A stretch of DNA of 64,000 nucleotides, from the NCBI RefSeq assembly GCF_009650995.1, contig NZ_WHVV01000012.1, forward strand, positions 1-64,000, written 5' to 3'. Position 1 is the first letter of the stretch; each line of letters begins with the position of its first letter. This stretch comes from Sporosarcina cascadiensis. GTDB taxonomy: Bacteria; Bacillota; Bacilli; Bacillales_A; Planococcaceae. This document shows, in pieces, positions 51,534-60,546 of the stretch. A program made the position numbers and the translations under genes. The notes below the pieces were generated by a model. It did no database searches, was not told where the DNA came from, and worked only from the letters and a program-made list of their open reading frames with translations.

Positions 51534-51578
51534 TATGAGAAAAAAATGATTGGAAATATTTTTTAGGATAATTCTAAC

Positions 51579-51597
51579 TATTTCACATGGTGAAATA
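51579..51597. promoter_or_regulatory. IclR-type operator candidate, site 3
   Basis: TATTTCA-CATGG-TGAAATA, the same 7-5-7 arms as site 2, preceded in both by C and followed by T. It lies about 157 bp before the 3-hydroxyanthranilate dioxygenase operon. Confidence 0.75.
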
Positions 51598-51753
51598 TTG
51601 ATATAGAATGATGTATGCGTTTTCATTTATAGTTAGAGTACAGCTAGTAAAGTAAGAGAGGGTGTTGTGTTTATCGTGATTCTGCATTAGTGAAGGCACA
51701 AAACATATTCATTCGGCTTACAAAAAATAAACTAAAATAATGGAGGGTTTCAA

Positions 51754-52299
51754 ATGACAACTTCAACAATCAAAACTTTAAAGGCGTTCAACCTATTACA
51801 GTGGATCGAGGACAATAAAGATGCGCTGCAGCCACCAGTCAACAACAAGGTTTTATGGGAAGATTCAGAATTTATTTGTATGATTTTAGGCGGGCCAAAC
51901 AGACGGCGCGATTTTCATGTGGACCCTTCTGAAGAATTTTTCTATCAAATTAAAGGCAGCTGCTTTGTCGAAGTGATCAACTTTGAAGGCAAGCGTGAAG
52001 TAGTGGAAGTGAAAGAGGGGGAAGTATTCATGCTTCCAGCTATGATGCCGCACTCCCCGCACCGTATTGCTGATACGTACGGGCTTGTAATTGAGCGTAA
52101 ACGCGATCAAGGTGAACTGGAAGATTTTGTTTGGTTCTGTGAAAACTGTGACCAAGAGATGCATAAAAAGACTATTCAACTAACTGATATTGGAACACAG
52201 GTTAAAGCGGCAATCGAAGAGTTCAACGGCAGTGAAGAATTACGTACATGTAATCATTGCGGTCACGTAATGTCTGAAGAAGTAGGGTTGTGGAAATGA
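51754..52299 (+). CDS. nbaC: 3-Hydroxyanthranilate 3,4-dioxygenase
   Basis: Cupin Fe(II) dioxygenase that opens 3-hydroxyanthranilate to 2-amino-3-carboxymuconate semialdehyde (ACMS). 181 residues. Iron ligands are visible as H55, E61 (FHVDPSEEFFYQIKGS) and H100 (PAMMPHSPHR). The C-terminal rubredoxin-like site C129-x2-C132 and C166-x2-C169, typical of bacterial enzymes, is complete. AATGGAGGG precedes the ATG. It is the first gene of a tightly packed nine-gene operon; its stop overlaps the next start by 4 nt. Confidence 0.93.
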   Translation: MTTSTIKTLKAFNLLQWIEDNKDALQPPVNNKVLWEDSEFICMILGGPNRRRDFHVDPSEEFFYQIKGSCFVEVINFEGKREVVEVKEGEVFMLPAMMPHSPHRIADTYGLVIERKRDQGELEDFVWFCENCDQEMHKKTIQLTDIGTQVKAAIEEFNGSEELRTCNHCGHVMSEEVGLWK

Positions 52300-53306
52300 G
52301 AGTAGACTTCCATACACATATCATTCCTGAAGATATTCCTGATTTTGTGGAAAAGTTTGGCGGCGGACGCTGGCCGACTTTAGAAAAAACATGTTCTTGT
52401 GGAGCTAATATTATGGTGGAAGGTAAAGTCTTCCGTGAAGTGACAGATCAAGTGTGGAGTCCTGAAAAACGTATTGAAGACATGGATGCTGAAGGCGTGG
52501 ACATTCAAGTCTTGTCTCCAATCCCTGTGACATTTTCTTATTGGGCAGATGGCAAACAAGCAGAAGAAATGTCAAAAATCCAAAATGACTTTATCGCAAA
52601 AACGGTTAAACAGTATCCAGATCGTTTTATCGGTCTGGGAACGGTCCCCTTGCAAGACGTGGAAGTATCCATTCGTGAAATGGAAAGATGCGTTAAGGAG
52701 CTTGGATTGAAAGGCATAGAAATCGGTACCAATATCAATGGAAAGAACTTGGATGATCCCGATTTCACGAAGTTCTTTGAAATGGCAGAAAAGTGGGAAG
52801 TTCCATTGTTCGTACATCCATGGGAGACTCTCGGTAAAGACAGAATGCCGCGTCATAATTTCATGTATACAGTAGGAATGCCAAGCGAGACGGCGTTAGC
52901 TGCTGCGAGCTTGATCAACGGAGGCGTAATGGAAAAGTTTCCGAAGCTGAAAGTTTGCTTTGCGCACGGCGGAGGCTCCTTCCCGTATATCTTGCCGCGG
53001 TTAGACCAAGGCTGGAAGGTTTGGCCGCATTTGAGACAGACGAAAGAACTGCCTAGCTTTTATGCAAAGAACTTTTACTTTGATTCTTTGAATTATGATC
53101 CGTTAAATCTTAATTTTATGATAGATCGCTTTGGTCATGAAAAAATTGTGATGGGTTCTGACTATCCGTTCCTGCTGCGGGAAATACCGCCGGGGAAAGT
53201 AGTTGACGACACGGTGAATCTTTCTGATAAACAAAGAAAAGCGATCCTGGGCGGAAACGCACTGGATTTCCTAAACATATCTGTAAAGGAAGAGATGAAA
53301 AAATGA
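52296..53306 (+). CDS. nbaD: 2-Amino-3-carboxymuconate-6-semialdehyde decarboxylase (ACMSD)
   Basis: Zinc amidohydrolase-fold decarboxylase converting ACMS to 2-aminomuconate semialdehyde. 336 residues from ATG 52296; the HxH site is at H6/H8 (MRVDFHTHIIPEDIP), with further ligands in VPLFVHPWETLG, VCFAHGGGSFPY and MGSDYPF. The frame is open to GTG 52290, but ATG 52296 gives the usual N-terminus. Coupled to the genes before and after by 4-nt overlaps. Confidence 0.92.
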   Translation: MRVDFHTHIIPEDIPDFVEKFGGGRWPTLEKTCSCGANIMVEGKVFREVTDQVWSPEKRIEDMDAEGVDIQVLSPIPVTFSYWADGKQAEEMSKIQNDFIAKTVKQYPDRFIGLGTVPLQDVEVSIREMERCVKELGLKGIEIGTNINGKNLDDPDFTKFFEMAEKWEVPLFVHPWETLGKDRMPRHNFMYTVGMPSETALAAASLINGGVMEKFPKLKVCFAHGGGSFPYILPRLDQGWKVWPHLRQTKELPSFYAKNFYFDSLNYDPLNLNFMIDRFGHEKIVMGSDYPFLLREIPPGKVVDDTVNLSDKQRKAILGGNALDFLNISVKEEMKK

Positions 53307-53749
53307 CGCCTGAAGAAAAATTGAAAGAGTTAGGGTTGGAACTGCCTCCATTACGTCCTTCACATGGAGATTATGTTCGATGCGTACGTACAGGAAACTT
53401 ATTATTCACAGCCGGACAGGGCGTAGATCAGTACCACGGAAAACTGGGAAGAGACCTAACTGTCGAAGAAGGATATTTGGCAGCCCAGCAATCGATGTTG
53501 AACTTAATCAGTGTAGTGAAAGAAGAAATTGGTGAACTGAGCAAAGTGAAGCAATTCGTGAAAGTTCTAGGCATGGTCAACAGCACAGAAGATTTCACGG
53601 ATCAGCCGAAAGTGATGAACGGTGCTTCTGACTTAATCGGCAAAGTGTTTGGTGAAAAAGGAAAGCATGGACGGTCGGCAGTTGGAATGTCGCAGCTCCC
53701 TAACAATACTGCAATAGAAATTGAGATGATCATCGAGATTGAAGACTAG
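53303..53749 (+). CDS. nbaF: RidA-family protein, probable 2-aminomuconate deaminase
   Basis: A 148-residue RidA/YjgF-fold protein. Family features: LFTAGQGVDQYHGKLGRDLTVEEGYLAAQQSMLN and the substrate-binding Arg in GRSAVGMSQLPNNTAIEIEMI. In the nba and amn pathways a protein of this fold deaminates 2-aminomuconate to 4-oxalocrotonate. Operon position after ACMSD and before the semialdehyde dehydrogenase supports this role. Confidence 0.82.
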   Translation: MTPEEKLKELGLELPPLRPSHGDYVRCVRTGNLLFTAGQGVDQYHGKLGRDLTVEEGYLAAQQSMLNLISVVKEEIGELSKVKQFVKVLGMVNSTEDFTDQPKVMNGASDLIGKVFGEKGKHGRSAVGMSQLPNNTAIEIEMIIEIED

Positions 53750-53759
53750 GAGGAATACC

Positions 53760-55229
53760 GTGGCCAAAGAATTAGTAGCGGACAACACGACTGTCCAGGA
53801 TGCAAAACTATTTATTGACGGACAATACGTAGATGCAATTTCAGGAGAAACATTTGATACGATCAATCCGGCAACCAACCAAAAACTTGCTACAGTCGCC
53901 AAGGGCGGAGAAGAAGATGCCAACCGTGCGATCGAGGCGGCACATAAAGCATTCACAAGTGGAATCTGGAGTAATATGCCGGTTGAAAAACGTTCAGAAA
54001 TCCTTTGCCGTATGGCAGATTTGATTCTTGAAAATGTCGAAGAACTTGCGTATGTTGAGACATTAGATGTCGGAAAACCAATTCGTGAAAGCCGTGAGTT
54101 CGATATTCCGCGTGCCGCATCTAACTTCCGCTTCTTTGCTGAAATGGCGAAATATATGGTGCACGAACATTATGACATGGCAAACCATATGTCCTATGTA
54201 CAATACGCTCCGGCAGGTGTAACAAGTTTGATTATTCCTTGGAATCTACCGTTCATGCAAATGACGTGGAAAGCATCCGCTGCACTCGCGGCCGGAAATA
54301 CAGTCGTCATCAAACCGGCCTCTGATACACCATTAAGTGCAGTATTGCTTGGGAAGATTGCGAATGAAGCCGGTTTGCCTCCAGGTGTTCTGAACATTAT
54401 TACAGGTCCGGGAAGTACAGTTGGAACTGTAATGGCGAAGCATCCATATGTTCAGCGAATTTCATTTGTTGGCGAATCAGAGACAGGGAAGACCGTTATG
54501 CGTAATGCTGCGGAAAACCTGACACCAGTTTCATTGGAATTAGGCGGGAAGTCAGCAAATATCGTATTTGAAGATGCGGATTTGGATGAAGCGGTCGAAG
54601 GATCGATCGAAGCGATCTTCCGTAACCAAGGCGAAATTTGTCTGGCAGGTTCACGAATTCTGGTTCAAGAAGGAATCTACGAAAAATTCCTTGAAAAGTT
54701 TGTGGCAGCAGTGAAAAACATTAAAGTCGGCGATCCGACAGACGAGTCTACAGATATGGGAGCGCTTGTTTCAAGAAGTCATTTGAAAGAAGTTGCGGAC
54801 TATGTCCAAATCGGACTGGATGAGGGCGCCAAACTTGCTTACGGCGGTAAATTGGTAGAAGGTTTGCCTGAAGGCAACTTTTATGAGCCGACAGTACTGT
54901 ATGATGTAAATAATAAAATGCGTGTCGCACAAGAAGAGATTTTCGGGCCGGTACCTGTCATCATTCCTTTCAAGACAGAAGAAGAAGCGATTGATATTGC
55001 TAATGACTCTATCTATGGATTAGCTGGAGTGGTTTGGACGAATGATCTTCGACGCGGCCAGCGTGTAACGTCTCAAGTACACTCAGGTTTACTATGGGTA
55101 AACTGCTGGTACGTCCGTGATCTGCGTACTCCATTCGGAGGAGCAAAAGCAAGCGGAATCGGAAGAGAAGGCGGCCGCCACAGCTTTGATTTCTACACAG
55201 AGGCGAAGACTATTACAATTAAAAAATAA
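53760..55229 (+). CDS. nbaE: 2-Aminomuconate-6-semialdehyde dehydrogenase
   Basis: NAD-dependent aldehyde dehydrogenase of 489 residues oxidising 2-aminomuconate semialdehyde to 2-aminomuconate. The oxyanion Asn is in IIPWNLPFMQMTWK, the general-base Glu in SLELGGKSANIVF and the catalytic Cys in NQGEICLAGSR. GTG 53760 is the start (AGGAGG 6 nt before); the frame runs upstream but that overlaps the RidA gene. Specificity is from operon context. Confidence 0.88.
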   Translation: MAKELVADNTTVQDAKLFIDGQYVDAISGETFDTINPATNQKLATVAKGGEEDANRAIEAAHKAFTSGIWSNMPVEKRSEILCRMADLILENVEELAYVETLDVGKPIRESREFDIPRAASNFRFFAEMAKYMVHEHYDMANHMSYVQYAPAGVTSLIIPWNLPFMQMTWKASAALAAGNTVVIKPASDTPLSAVLLGKIANEAGLPPGVLNIITGPGSTVGTVMAKHPYVQRISFVGESETGKTVMRNAAENLTPVSLELGGKSANIVFEDADLDEAVEGSIEAIFRNQGEICLAGSRILVQEGIYEKFLEKFVAAVKNIKVGDPTDESTDMGALVSRSHLKEVADYVQIGLDEGAKLAYGGKLVEGLPEGNFYEPTVLYDVNNKMRVAQEEIFGPVPVIIPFKTEEEAIDIANDSIYGLAGVVWTNDLRRGQRVTSQVHSGLLWVNCWYVRDLRTPFGGAKASGIGREGGRHSFDFYTEAKTITIKK

Positions 55230-55294
55230 AACGAACAGCGAAAGGTGGCATTGCGCCCGCCTTTTGTTGTTTTCGAGCAGGAGGAGGAAGTACC

Positions 55295-56074
55295 TTGTCT
55301 ACTAAAATTGAAGAGTATGCATCAGAACTATTAGAAGCTGAAAAAACACGCGAAGGGATTGCACCTTTGACGGAAAGAGACAGCTCGTTAACAGTGGAAG
55401 ATGCTTATTATATACAGCTGGAAATGGTGAAGCAGAAATTGTCTGAAGGAAGGACGATCATCGGCAAAAAAGTAGGTCTTACAAGTGCAGCGATGCAAAA
55501 AATGCTGAATGTTGATGAGCCGGATTACGGTCATCTTTATGATGATATGGAATTGAAAAATGAAGCGGTGGTCAAAGTGGATTCAATGTTGGCGCCAAAA
55601 GTTGAAGCAGAAATAGGTTTTGTATTATCTGAGGATTTAGCCGGACCTAATGTAACGTTTCTGGACGTCATGATGGCTACGAAATATGTTGTGCCGACGA
55701 TTGAAATCATAGACAGCCGGGTAGCTGATTGGAAAATTAAATTAATTGATACAGTTGCAGATAATGGATCGAGCGCAAAAGTGGTGGTCGGTGATAAGCA
55801 ATCTACGTTGGAAATGCTGGATTTGCGAACAAATAGTATGGTGCTTTATAAAAATGACGAGCTGATTGCAACAGGCGCAGGAGCTGCAGCGCTTGGTCAT
55901 CCTGCACATGCTGTTGCCTGGCTTGCGAATAAACTGCATGAATTCGGCATTTCATTGAAAAAAGATGAATTGATTTTACCGGGAGCGCTGTCAGGAGCAG
56001 TTGTAGTGGAAGCAGGAGACACGATTAAGGCGGATTTCGGTCCTGTCGGTGCTGTCACTGTACACTTTGAATAA
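55295..56074 (+). CDS. 2-Hydroxypenta-2,4-dienoate hydratase (MhpD/DmpE-like)
   Basis: Hydratase of 259 residues giving 4-hydroxy-2-oxovalerate. It shows the hydratase pattern IIGKKVGLTSAAMQ, APKVEAEIGFVL, IIDSRVADWKIKLIDTVADNGSS and LGHPAHAVAWLANKL. It was told apart from its paralogue at 58.0 kb by DTVADN-x-SS with ADW and the LDLR segment. TTG start at 55295 after AGGAGGAGG. The gap from the dehydrogenase gene is 65 nt. Confidence 0.85.
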   Translation: MSTKIEEYASELLEAEKTREGIAPLTERDSSLTVEDAYYIQLEMVKQKLSEGRTIIGKKVGLTSAAMQKMLNVDEPDYGHLYDDMELKNEAVVKVDSMLAPKVEAEIGFVLSEDLAGPNVTFLDVMMATKYVVPTIEIIDSRVADWKIKLIDTVADNGSSAKVVVGDKQSTLEMLDLRTNSMVLYKNDELIATGAGAAALGHPAHAVAWLANKLHEFGISLKKDELILPGALSGAVVVEAGDTIKADFGPVGAVTVHFE

Positions 56075-56104
56075 ATACTACGCTGGTAGGAAGGGAGTAT
56101 GACG

Positions 56105-56989
56105 ATGGAAAAAATAAAAGCAGCCATCATCGGTTCCGGGAATATCGGAACTGATTTAATGTACAAACTGGAACGCAGTGATGTTATAGAGTTAACAGCT
56201 ATTATTGGAATTGAGCCAGAATCTGATGGACTGAAGAGGGCGAAAGAGAGAGGTTATCAAACATTTTCTACTGGAATTCAAGCAATTACCGACAATCCTG
56301 AAATGGCAGACATCGTGTTTGATGCAACTTCTGCCAAAGCTCATCTTCATCATGCCGAAGTACTGAAGAGCTTAGGGAAGCTGGCAATCGATTTAACACC
56401 TGCAGCCATTGGACCTTTCTTTTCGCCTGCTGTAAGCAATGAAGAAAATGCAGGTGAGCTGGATAACGTTAACATGATTACGTGTGGCGGACAGGCGACG
56501 ATACCCATTGTGAATGCCATCAATAAGGTAGCGGATGTTACATATGGAGAAATCGTAGCGACTATCTCGAGTTTGAGCGCCGGTCCCGGGACACGCGTGA
56601 ACATTGATGAATTTACGATTACTACACGCAGAGGAATTGAAGAAGTCGGCGGAGCGGATAAAGGGAAGGCATTGATTATCTTAAATCCTGCTGATCCGCC
56701 CATCTTAATGCGAGATACGATTTATTGTGAAGTGAAGAATATGGATGAAAAAGCGATTCAGGAATCCATTGAAAATATGGTGGCAAAAGTGAAAGAGTAT
56801 GTGCCTGGATATCGTTTAAAGCAAGCACCGCTATTCGAAGGGAATGTCGTCACCGTTTTTGTAGAAGTGGAAGGGGCCGGCGATTACTTCCCCGAGTACG
56901 CGGGGAACCTTGATATCATGACAGCGGCAGCTACGCGTGTAGCGGAAGATTTTGCCCGGTCGATGCAGGAGAAAAAGTCGCTCATCTAA
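56105..56989 (+). CDS. Acetaldehyde dehydrogenase (acylating)
   Basis: CoA-dependent acetaldehyde dehydrogenase (DmpF/MhpF type), 294 residues. Rossmann motif [12 protein letters not shown], the catalytic Cys in [13 protein letters not shown] and the conserved RDTIYCEV and [18 protein letters not shown] segments. ATG 56105 is favoured over 56099 for the 7-nt distance from AAGGGAG. It works as a channelled complex with the aldolase encoded next. Confidence 0.9.
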   Translation: MEKIKAAIIGSGNIGTDLMYKLERSDVIELTAIIGIEPESDGLKRAKERGYQTFSTGIQAITDNPEMADIVFDATSAKAHLHHAEVLKSLGKLAIDLTPAAIGPFFSPAVSNEENAGELDNVNMITCGGQATIPIVNAINKVADVTYGEIVATISSLSAGPGTRVNIDEFTITTRRGIEEVGGADKGKALIILNPADPPILMRDTIYCEVKNMDEKAIQESIENMVAKVKEYVPGYRLKQAPLFEGNVVTVFVEVEGAGDYFPEYAGNLDIMTAAATRVAEDFARSMQEKKSLI

Positions 56990-57011
56990 TGAAGAGGAAG
57001 GAGTAACGCAC

Positions 57012-58037
57012 ATGACAAAGAAACCAATTAAAATTACAGAAGTTTGCTTACGCGATGGAAGTCATACGGTAGCGCATCAATTTACCGTCGAACAAGTACG
57101 AAATGTTACCCGAGCTTTAAATGATGCGGGTATGCATTATATAGAAGTAAGTCATGGAGACGGCCTTGGAGGCTCTACTGTCCAGTATGGAAAGTCCTTA
57201 GTCAATGAAATGGAATTAATTGAAGCTGCAGTTGATGAATGTACGGATTCAAAAGTAGCAGTCTTGCTTATTCCGGGTATCGGCACGATGAGTGAACTGA
57301 AACAAGCACATAAATTGGGCGCGGGTCTTGTGCGGGTAGCAACTCACTCAACGGAAGCGGATGTATCTGCACAGCATATCAGTCAGGCACGTGAACTTGG
57401 AATGGAAGCTTTAGGATTTCTGATGATGGCGCATTCGGTGCCTGTAGATAAATTAGTGGAGCAAGCGAAACTGATGGAGAGTTATGGAGCGCAAGCCGTT
57501 TATGTAACCGATTCAGCTGGCGCACTGCTGCCTCATCAAGTGAGTGAACGAATTAAAGCGCTGCGCGGCTCGTTGGATATCGAAGTCGGTTTCCATGCAC
57601 ATAATAATTTATCATTGGCTGTCGCGAACACATTGGCCGCTATTGAAGAGGGAGCCACCCGTATTGACGGCGCGGTACGCTGTCTGGGGGCGGGAGCCGG
57701 CAATACGCAGACGGAAGTTTTGCTGGCGGTAATGGACCGCATGGGTATGGACGTAGGGATTGATCTTTACAAAATGATGGATTTAGCTGAGGATATTGTC
57801 GGACCGCTGATTCCAGGTACACAGGAAATTAAGAAGGGCAGTCTGGTGCTTGGCTATGCCGGTGTATACTCGAGCTTCTTATTGCATTCGGAACGGGCAG
57901 CAGCCAGATTTGGTCTGGATCCTCGTGACATCTTAATGGAACTGGGAAGAATGAAAGTGGTCGGCGGACAGGAAGATATGATTCTGGATGTGGCCGCTGA
58001 ATTGGCAAAGAAGGAGAAAGCGGGGGTATCACTATGA
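57012..58037 (+). CDS. 4-Hydroxy-2-oxovalerate aldolase
   Basis: Class II (metal-dependent) aldolase of the DmpG/MhpE type, 341 residues, cleaving 4-hydroxy-2-oxovalerate to pyruvate and acetaldehyde. ITEVCLRDGSHTVAHQFT at the N-terminus holds the metal Asp and catalytic His region; VGFHAHNNLSLAVANTLAAIEEG gives the metal His pair. ATG 57012 has GGAAGGAG upstream; the open frame before it overlaps the previous gene. Overlaps the next gene by 4 nt. Confidence 0.92.
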   Translation: MTKKPIKITEVCLRDGSHTVAHQFTVEQVRNVTRALNDAGMHYIEVSHGDGLGGSTVQYGKSLVNEMELIEAAVDECTDSKVAVLLIPGIGTMSELKQAHKLGAGLVRVATHSTEADVSAQHISQARELGMEALGFLMMAHSVPVDKLVEQAKLMESYGAQAVYVTDSAGALLPHQVSERIKALRGSLDIEVGFHAHNNLSLAVANTLAAIEEGATRIDGAVRCLGAGAGNTQTEVLLAVMDRMGMDVGIDLYKMMDLAEDIVGPLIPGTQEIKKGSLVLGYAGVYSSFLLHSERAAARFGLDPRDILMELGRMKVVGGQEDMILDVAAELAKKEKAGVSL

Positions 58038-58825
58038 CAGTACTGACTGATCGTGAAAAAGAAATTGTAGACTATTTATATACAGCAGAGCGTGATGCCC
58101 GGGAGGTTGTGAAGGTCACGGATAAATATCCTGAGCTGACAATTGAAGAAGCATATGTAATCCAAGATCGTTTGTTGGAACATCGTCTGTCTGAAAATAA
58201 TACGAAGCATGTTGGTGTAAAACTTGGTCTTACGAGTAAGGCAAAGCAAGTCATGATGGGGGTTGACCAGGCAATTTATGGTTATCTTCATGCAGATATG
58301 CTGGCAACGGAATGGGAGCCGGTCAAATACTCCGAATTGATTCATCCGAAAGTAGAACCTGAAATCGCCTTTTTATTGGGTGAGGATTTAGAGGGCGAAA
58401 ATATCACTGCGGATGATGTGATCAAGGCTACGAAATATGTGGCACCTGCACTGGAAGTAATCGACAGCAGATATAAGGATTTTAAATTCACATTAGTGGA
58501 TGTGATAGCTGATAACTGTTCGTCCATTCGTTTTGTTGTCGGCAGTAAGTGGATTTCACCGGAATCCATTGATTTAGGTGGTATTGGAATGGTCATGTCC
58601 AAAAATGGCAGAGTGGAGCAAACGGGTTCAAGTGCTGCTGTACTCGGTCACCCTGCTGAAGCAATTGCCTGGTCAGTCAAAGAGCTGAGCAAGCGCGGAA
58701 AAGGATTAAAGAAAGGTGACATCGTACTAAGTGGAGCGATGTCTGAAGCAATTTCATTTGAATCGGGTGATTCTGTTGTTGCGCAGTTTGATGGATTAGG
58801 CAGTGTTTCAATGTTTTGTAAGTGA
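58034..58825 (+). CDS. 4-Oxalocrotonate decarboxylase (DmpH-like)
   Basis: Decarboxylase of 263 residues giving 2-hydroxypenta-2,4-dienoate. The sequence KVTDKYPELTIEEAYVIQ, VGVKLGLTSKAKQVMMGV, ELIHPKVEPEIAFLL and EVIDSRYKDFKFTLVDVIADNCSS follows the decarboxylase branch and not the hydratase branch. It takes the product of the deaminase after tautomerisation by the 4-OT enzyme encoded at 35.7 kb. Last catabolic enzyme gene of the operon. Confidence 0.85.
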   Translation: MTVLTDREKEIVDYLYTAERDAREVVKVTDKYPELTIEEAYVIQDRLLEHRLSENNTKHVGVKLGLTSKAKQVMMGVDQAIYGYLHADMLATEWEPVKYSELIHPKVEPEIAFLLGEDLEGENITADDVIKATKYVAPALEVIDSRYKDFKFTLVDVIADNCSSIRFVVGSKWISPESIDLGGIGMVMSKNGRVEQTGSSAAVLGHPAEAIAWSVKELSKRGKGLKKGDIVLSGAMSEAISFESGDSVVAQFDGLGSVSMFCK

Positions 58826-58830
58826 GTGAT

Positions 58831-58868
58831 AAAAGGAGAGTGCGCTGATTGCCAGCCCTCTCTTTTTC
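58831..58868 (+). terminator. Weak terminator-like hairpin after the decarboxylase gene
   Basis: AAAAGGAGAG pairs, with one mismatch, with CTCTCTTTTT across a 17-nt loop, ending in T residues. It may only attenuate transcription into the MFS gene. Confidence 0.4.
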
Positions 58869-58896
58869 ATTATAAAAGTTAAAAGAGATGATTGGC

Positions 58897-60150
58897 ATGG
58901 CGAGTGTGAATTCAAAAGGACAAACATTGCAGACAGCTTGGAAAATGCTGATCTGGCTATTGGTTGCTCAAGTTATGGTGTCATTTGTCGGCCGAAGTCT
59001 GGCGCCTTTGACGATATTAATCGGTAAAGATTTATCTCTTTCCCATACACAGATTGGATTGTTGCCGGCTGCTCTTTTTCTGGGACAGTCATTGGCTGCG
59101 ATTCCATCAGGGTTATTGGCAGACCGCTTGGGATCAAAGAAGCAATTATTTGGAACCGTGTTCTTACTTGGAATCAGTTTTATTCTTATAACGCTTACAA
59201 CTCACTTTTACTTATTGCTGTTTGCTGTAGTGGTCGGCGGGGGTGCGTATGCTGCGATGCATCCTACAACGAATAGGGGAATTCTTTATTGGTTTCCGCA
59301 GCACAGCAGGGGTACAGCAATGGGCATTAAACAAATGGGAATTACAGCAGGTTCTGCATTGGCTGCGCTATTATTATTGCCTGCAGCTAAAGAAATTGGC
59401 TGGCGGCCGGCGTTATTCATCAGCTGCTTAGTTTTACTGGCTGTGGGCGCATTAGTAGCATACTACTATCAAGACTCAGCGCAGTCTATAACCAAAAAAT
59501 CTACTCTGTCGAATAAAAGTGAATTCTGGAAAGATCTTCGAATGGTTTTGAATAATAGACAGGTTCTTTTATTGAGTATCAGTGCGATGGGTTTGCAGGG
59601 GGCGCAATTATGCCTCACGACGTACATCATCTTGTTTGCTTTCGAAAAGTTAGAGATGACACTTGTTTTAGCGGGGCTTTTACTCGTATTGGCTGAAGTG
59701 GGAGGCTCTATTGGCAGAGTCGCGTGGGGGGCAATCAGTGACCGGTTCTTTGCCGGTAACCGAATGATCATCATGTTCTTTGTTACGATTCTGACAGGGA
59801 TTTGTGCAATAATTTTTGCGATGCTTCTTCCTGCTACGCCGTTATTAGCCGTTCTAATCACAGTCTTCATCTTTGGTTTTTCCGTATCCGGTTATAACGG
59901 TGTTTGGATGACGATCATAGTGGAACTGGTTCAGAAAGAAAAGTCCGGGCTTGCTACCGGTGTCACTGTAACAATCAGCTCATGGGGTGTATTGATCATT
60001 CCTCCGCTATTCGGATATATTGTAGACACTAGCGGGACCTTCACATATGGCTGGCTGTATGTGGCTGTATTAATGATGGTTGTCGTTCTCGTACTCAAAC
60101 AAACAACCAGTCAGCAACAAATGAAAGGAGGAGATAAACATGTCGACTGA
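58897..60150 (+). CDS. MFS transporter
   Basis: Twelve-helix major facilitator of about 417 residues. The loop motif GLLADRLGSKKQLFG after helix 2 is the MFS signature A; the second half has GAISDRFFAGNRMIIM. ATG 58897 is preferred to 58888 because AGAG lies about 9 nt upstream. It sits at the end of the operon, so it may import or export an aromatic acid such as anthranilate or an intermediate. It overlaps the next small gene by 11 nt. Confidence 0.82.
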   Translation: MASVNSKGQTLQTAWKMLIWLLVAQVMVSFVGRSLAPLTILIGKDLSLSHTQIGLLPAALFLGQSLAAIPSGLLADRLGSKKQLFGTVFLLGISFILITLTTHFYLLLFAVVVGGGAYAAMHPTTNRGILYWFPQHSRGTAMGIKQMGITAGSALAALLLLPAAKEIGWRPALFISCLVLLAVGALVAYYYQDSAQSITKKSTLSNKSEFWKDLRMVLNNRQVLLLSISAMGLQGAQLCLTTYIILFAFEKLEMTLVLAGLLLVLAEVGGSIGRVAWGAISDRFFAGNRMIIMFFVTILTGICAIIFAMLLPATPLLAVLITVFIFGFSVSGYNGVWMTIIVELVQKEKSGLATGVTVTISSWGVLIIPPLFGYIVDTSGTFTYGWLYVAVLMMVVVLVLKQTTSQQQMKGGDKHVD

Positions 60151-60442
60151 AGAATTGGTTCACTTACCGGATTCGGCATTCATTCATCTATGCCGTCAAA
60201 AATACAAGGTGACAAACAGGGTGCATAGAATGATGGATTTGTTCTTTTGCAACTATGGTATGGAAGGCAGAACTGAAAGGCGCAGACACCTAATCTCCTT
60301 TCTGGAATACAATAGAATTAAATATAGTAATGATCATGAGTGCGTGGAGTCAGACTTGGAAATCCTGACAGAAGAATTGGAAGAGTATTTAGAGGATTCT
60401 TTTGTAGTGATGTATATGAGGGAAAGGGCATTTTCTATTTAA
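60140..60442 (+). CDS. Small unknown protein at the end of the catabolic operon
   Basis: A 100-residue protein with a strong AAAGGAGGAG ribosome site inside the MFS gene, so it is a real coupled gene. It is Arg-rich in the middle (MEGRTERRRHLISFLEYNRIKYS) and acidic at the end (SDLEILTEELEEYLEDSF). No membrane segment or known motif. I do not recognise it. Its position suggests a role linked to the catabolic pathway or transporter. Confidence 0.72.
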   Translation: MSTEELVHLPDSAFIHLCRQKYKVTNRVHRMMDLFFCNYGMEGRTERRRHLISFLEYNRIKYSNDHECVESDLEILTEELEEYLEDSFVVMYMRERAFSI

Positions 60443-60499
60443 GTGCACCAGAGTGGTTTGAAGCTGTAAGCCGACGCGCAATCTATCAGGGGTACGGAG

Positions 60500-60533
60500 A
60501 AAAACCGCCACTTTTCAAGTGGCGGTTTAATTG
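60500..60533. terminator. Convergent terminator hairpin
   Basis: AAACCGCCACTT pairs perfectly with AAGTGGCGGTTT around TTC, with A/T flanks on both sides, between two convergent genes. Confidence 0.78.
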
Positions 60534-60546
60534 TGTAATATCTGCT

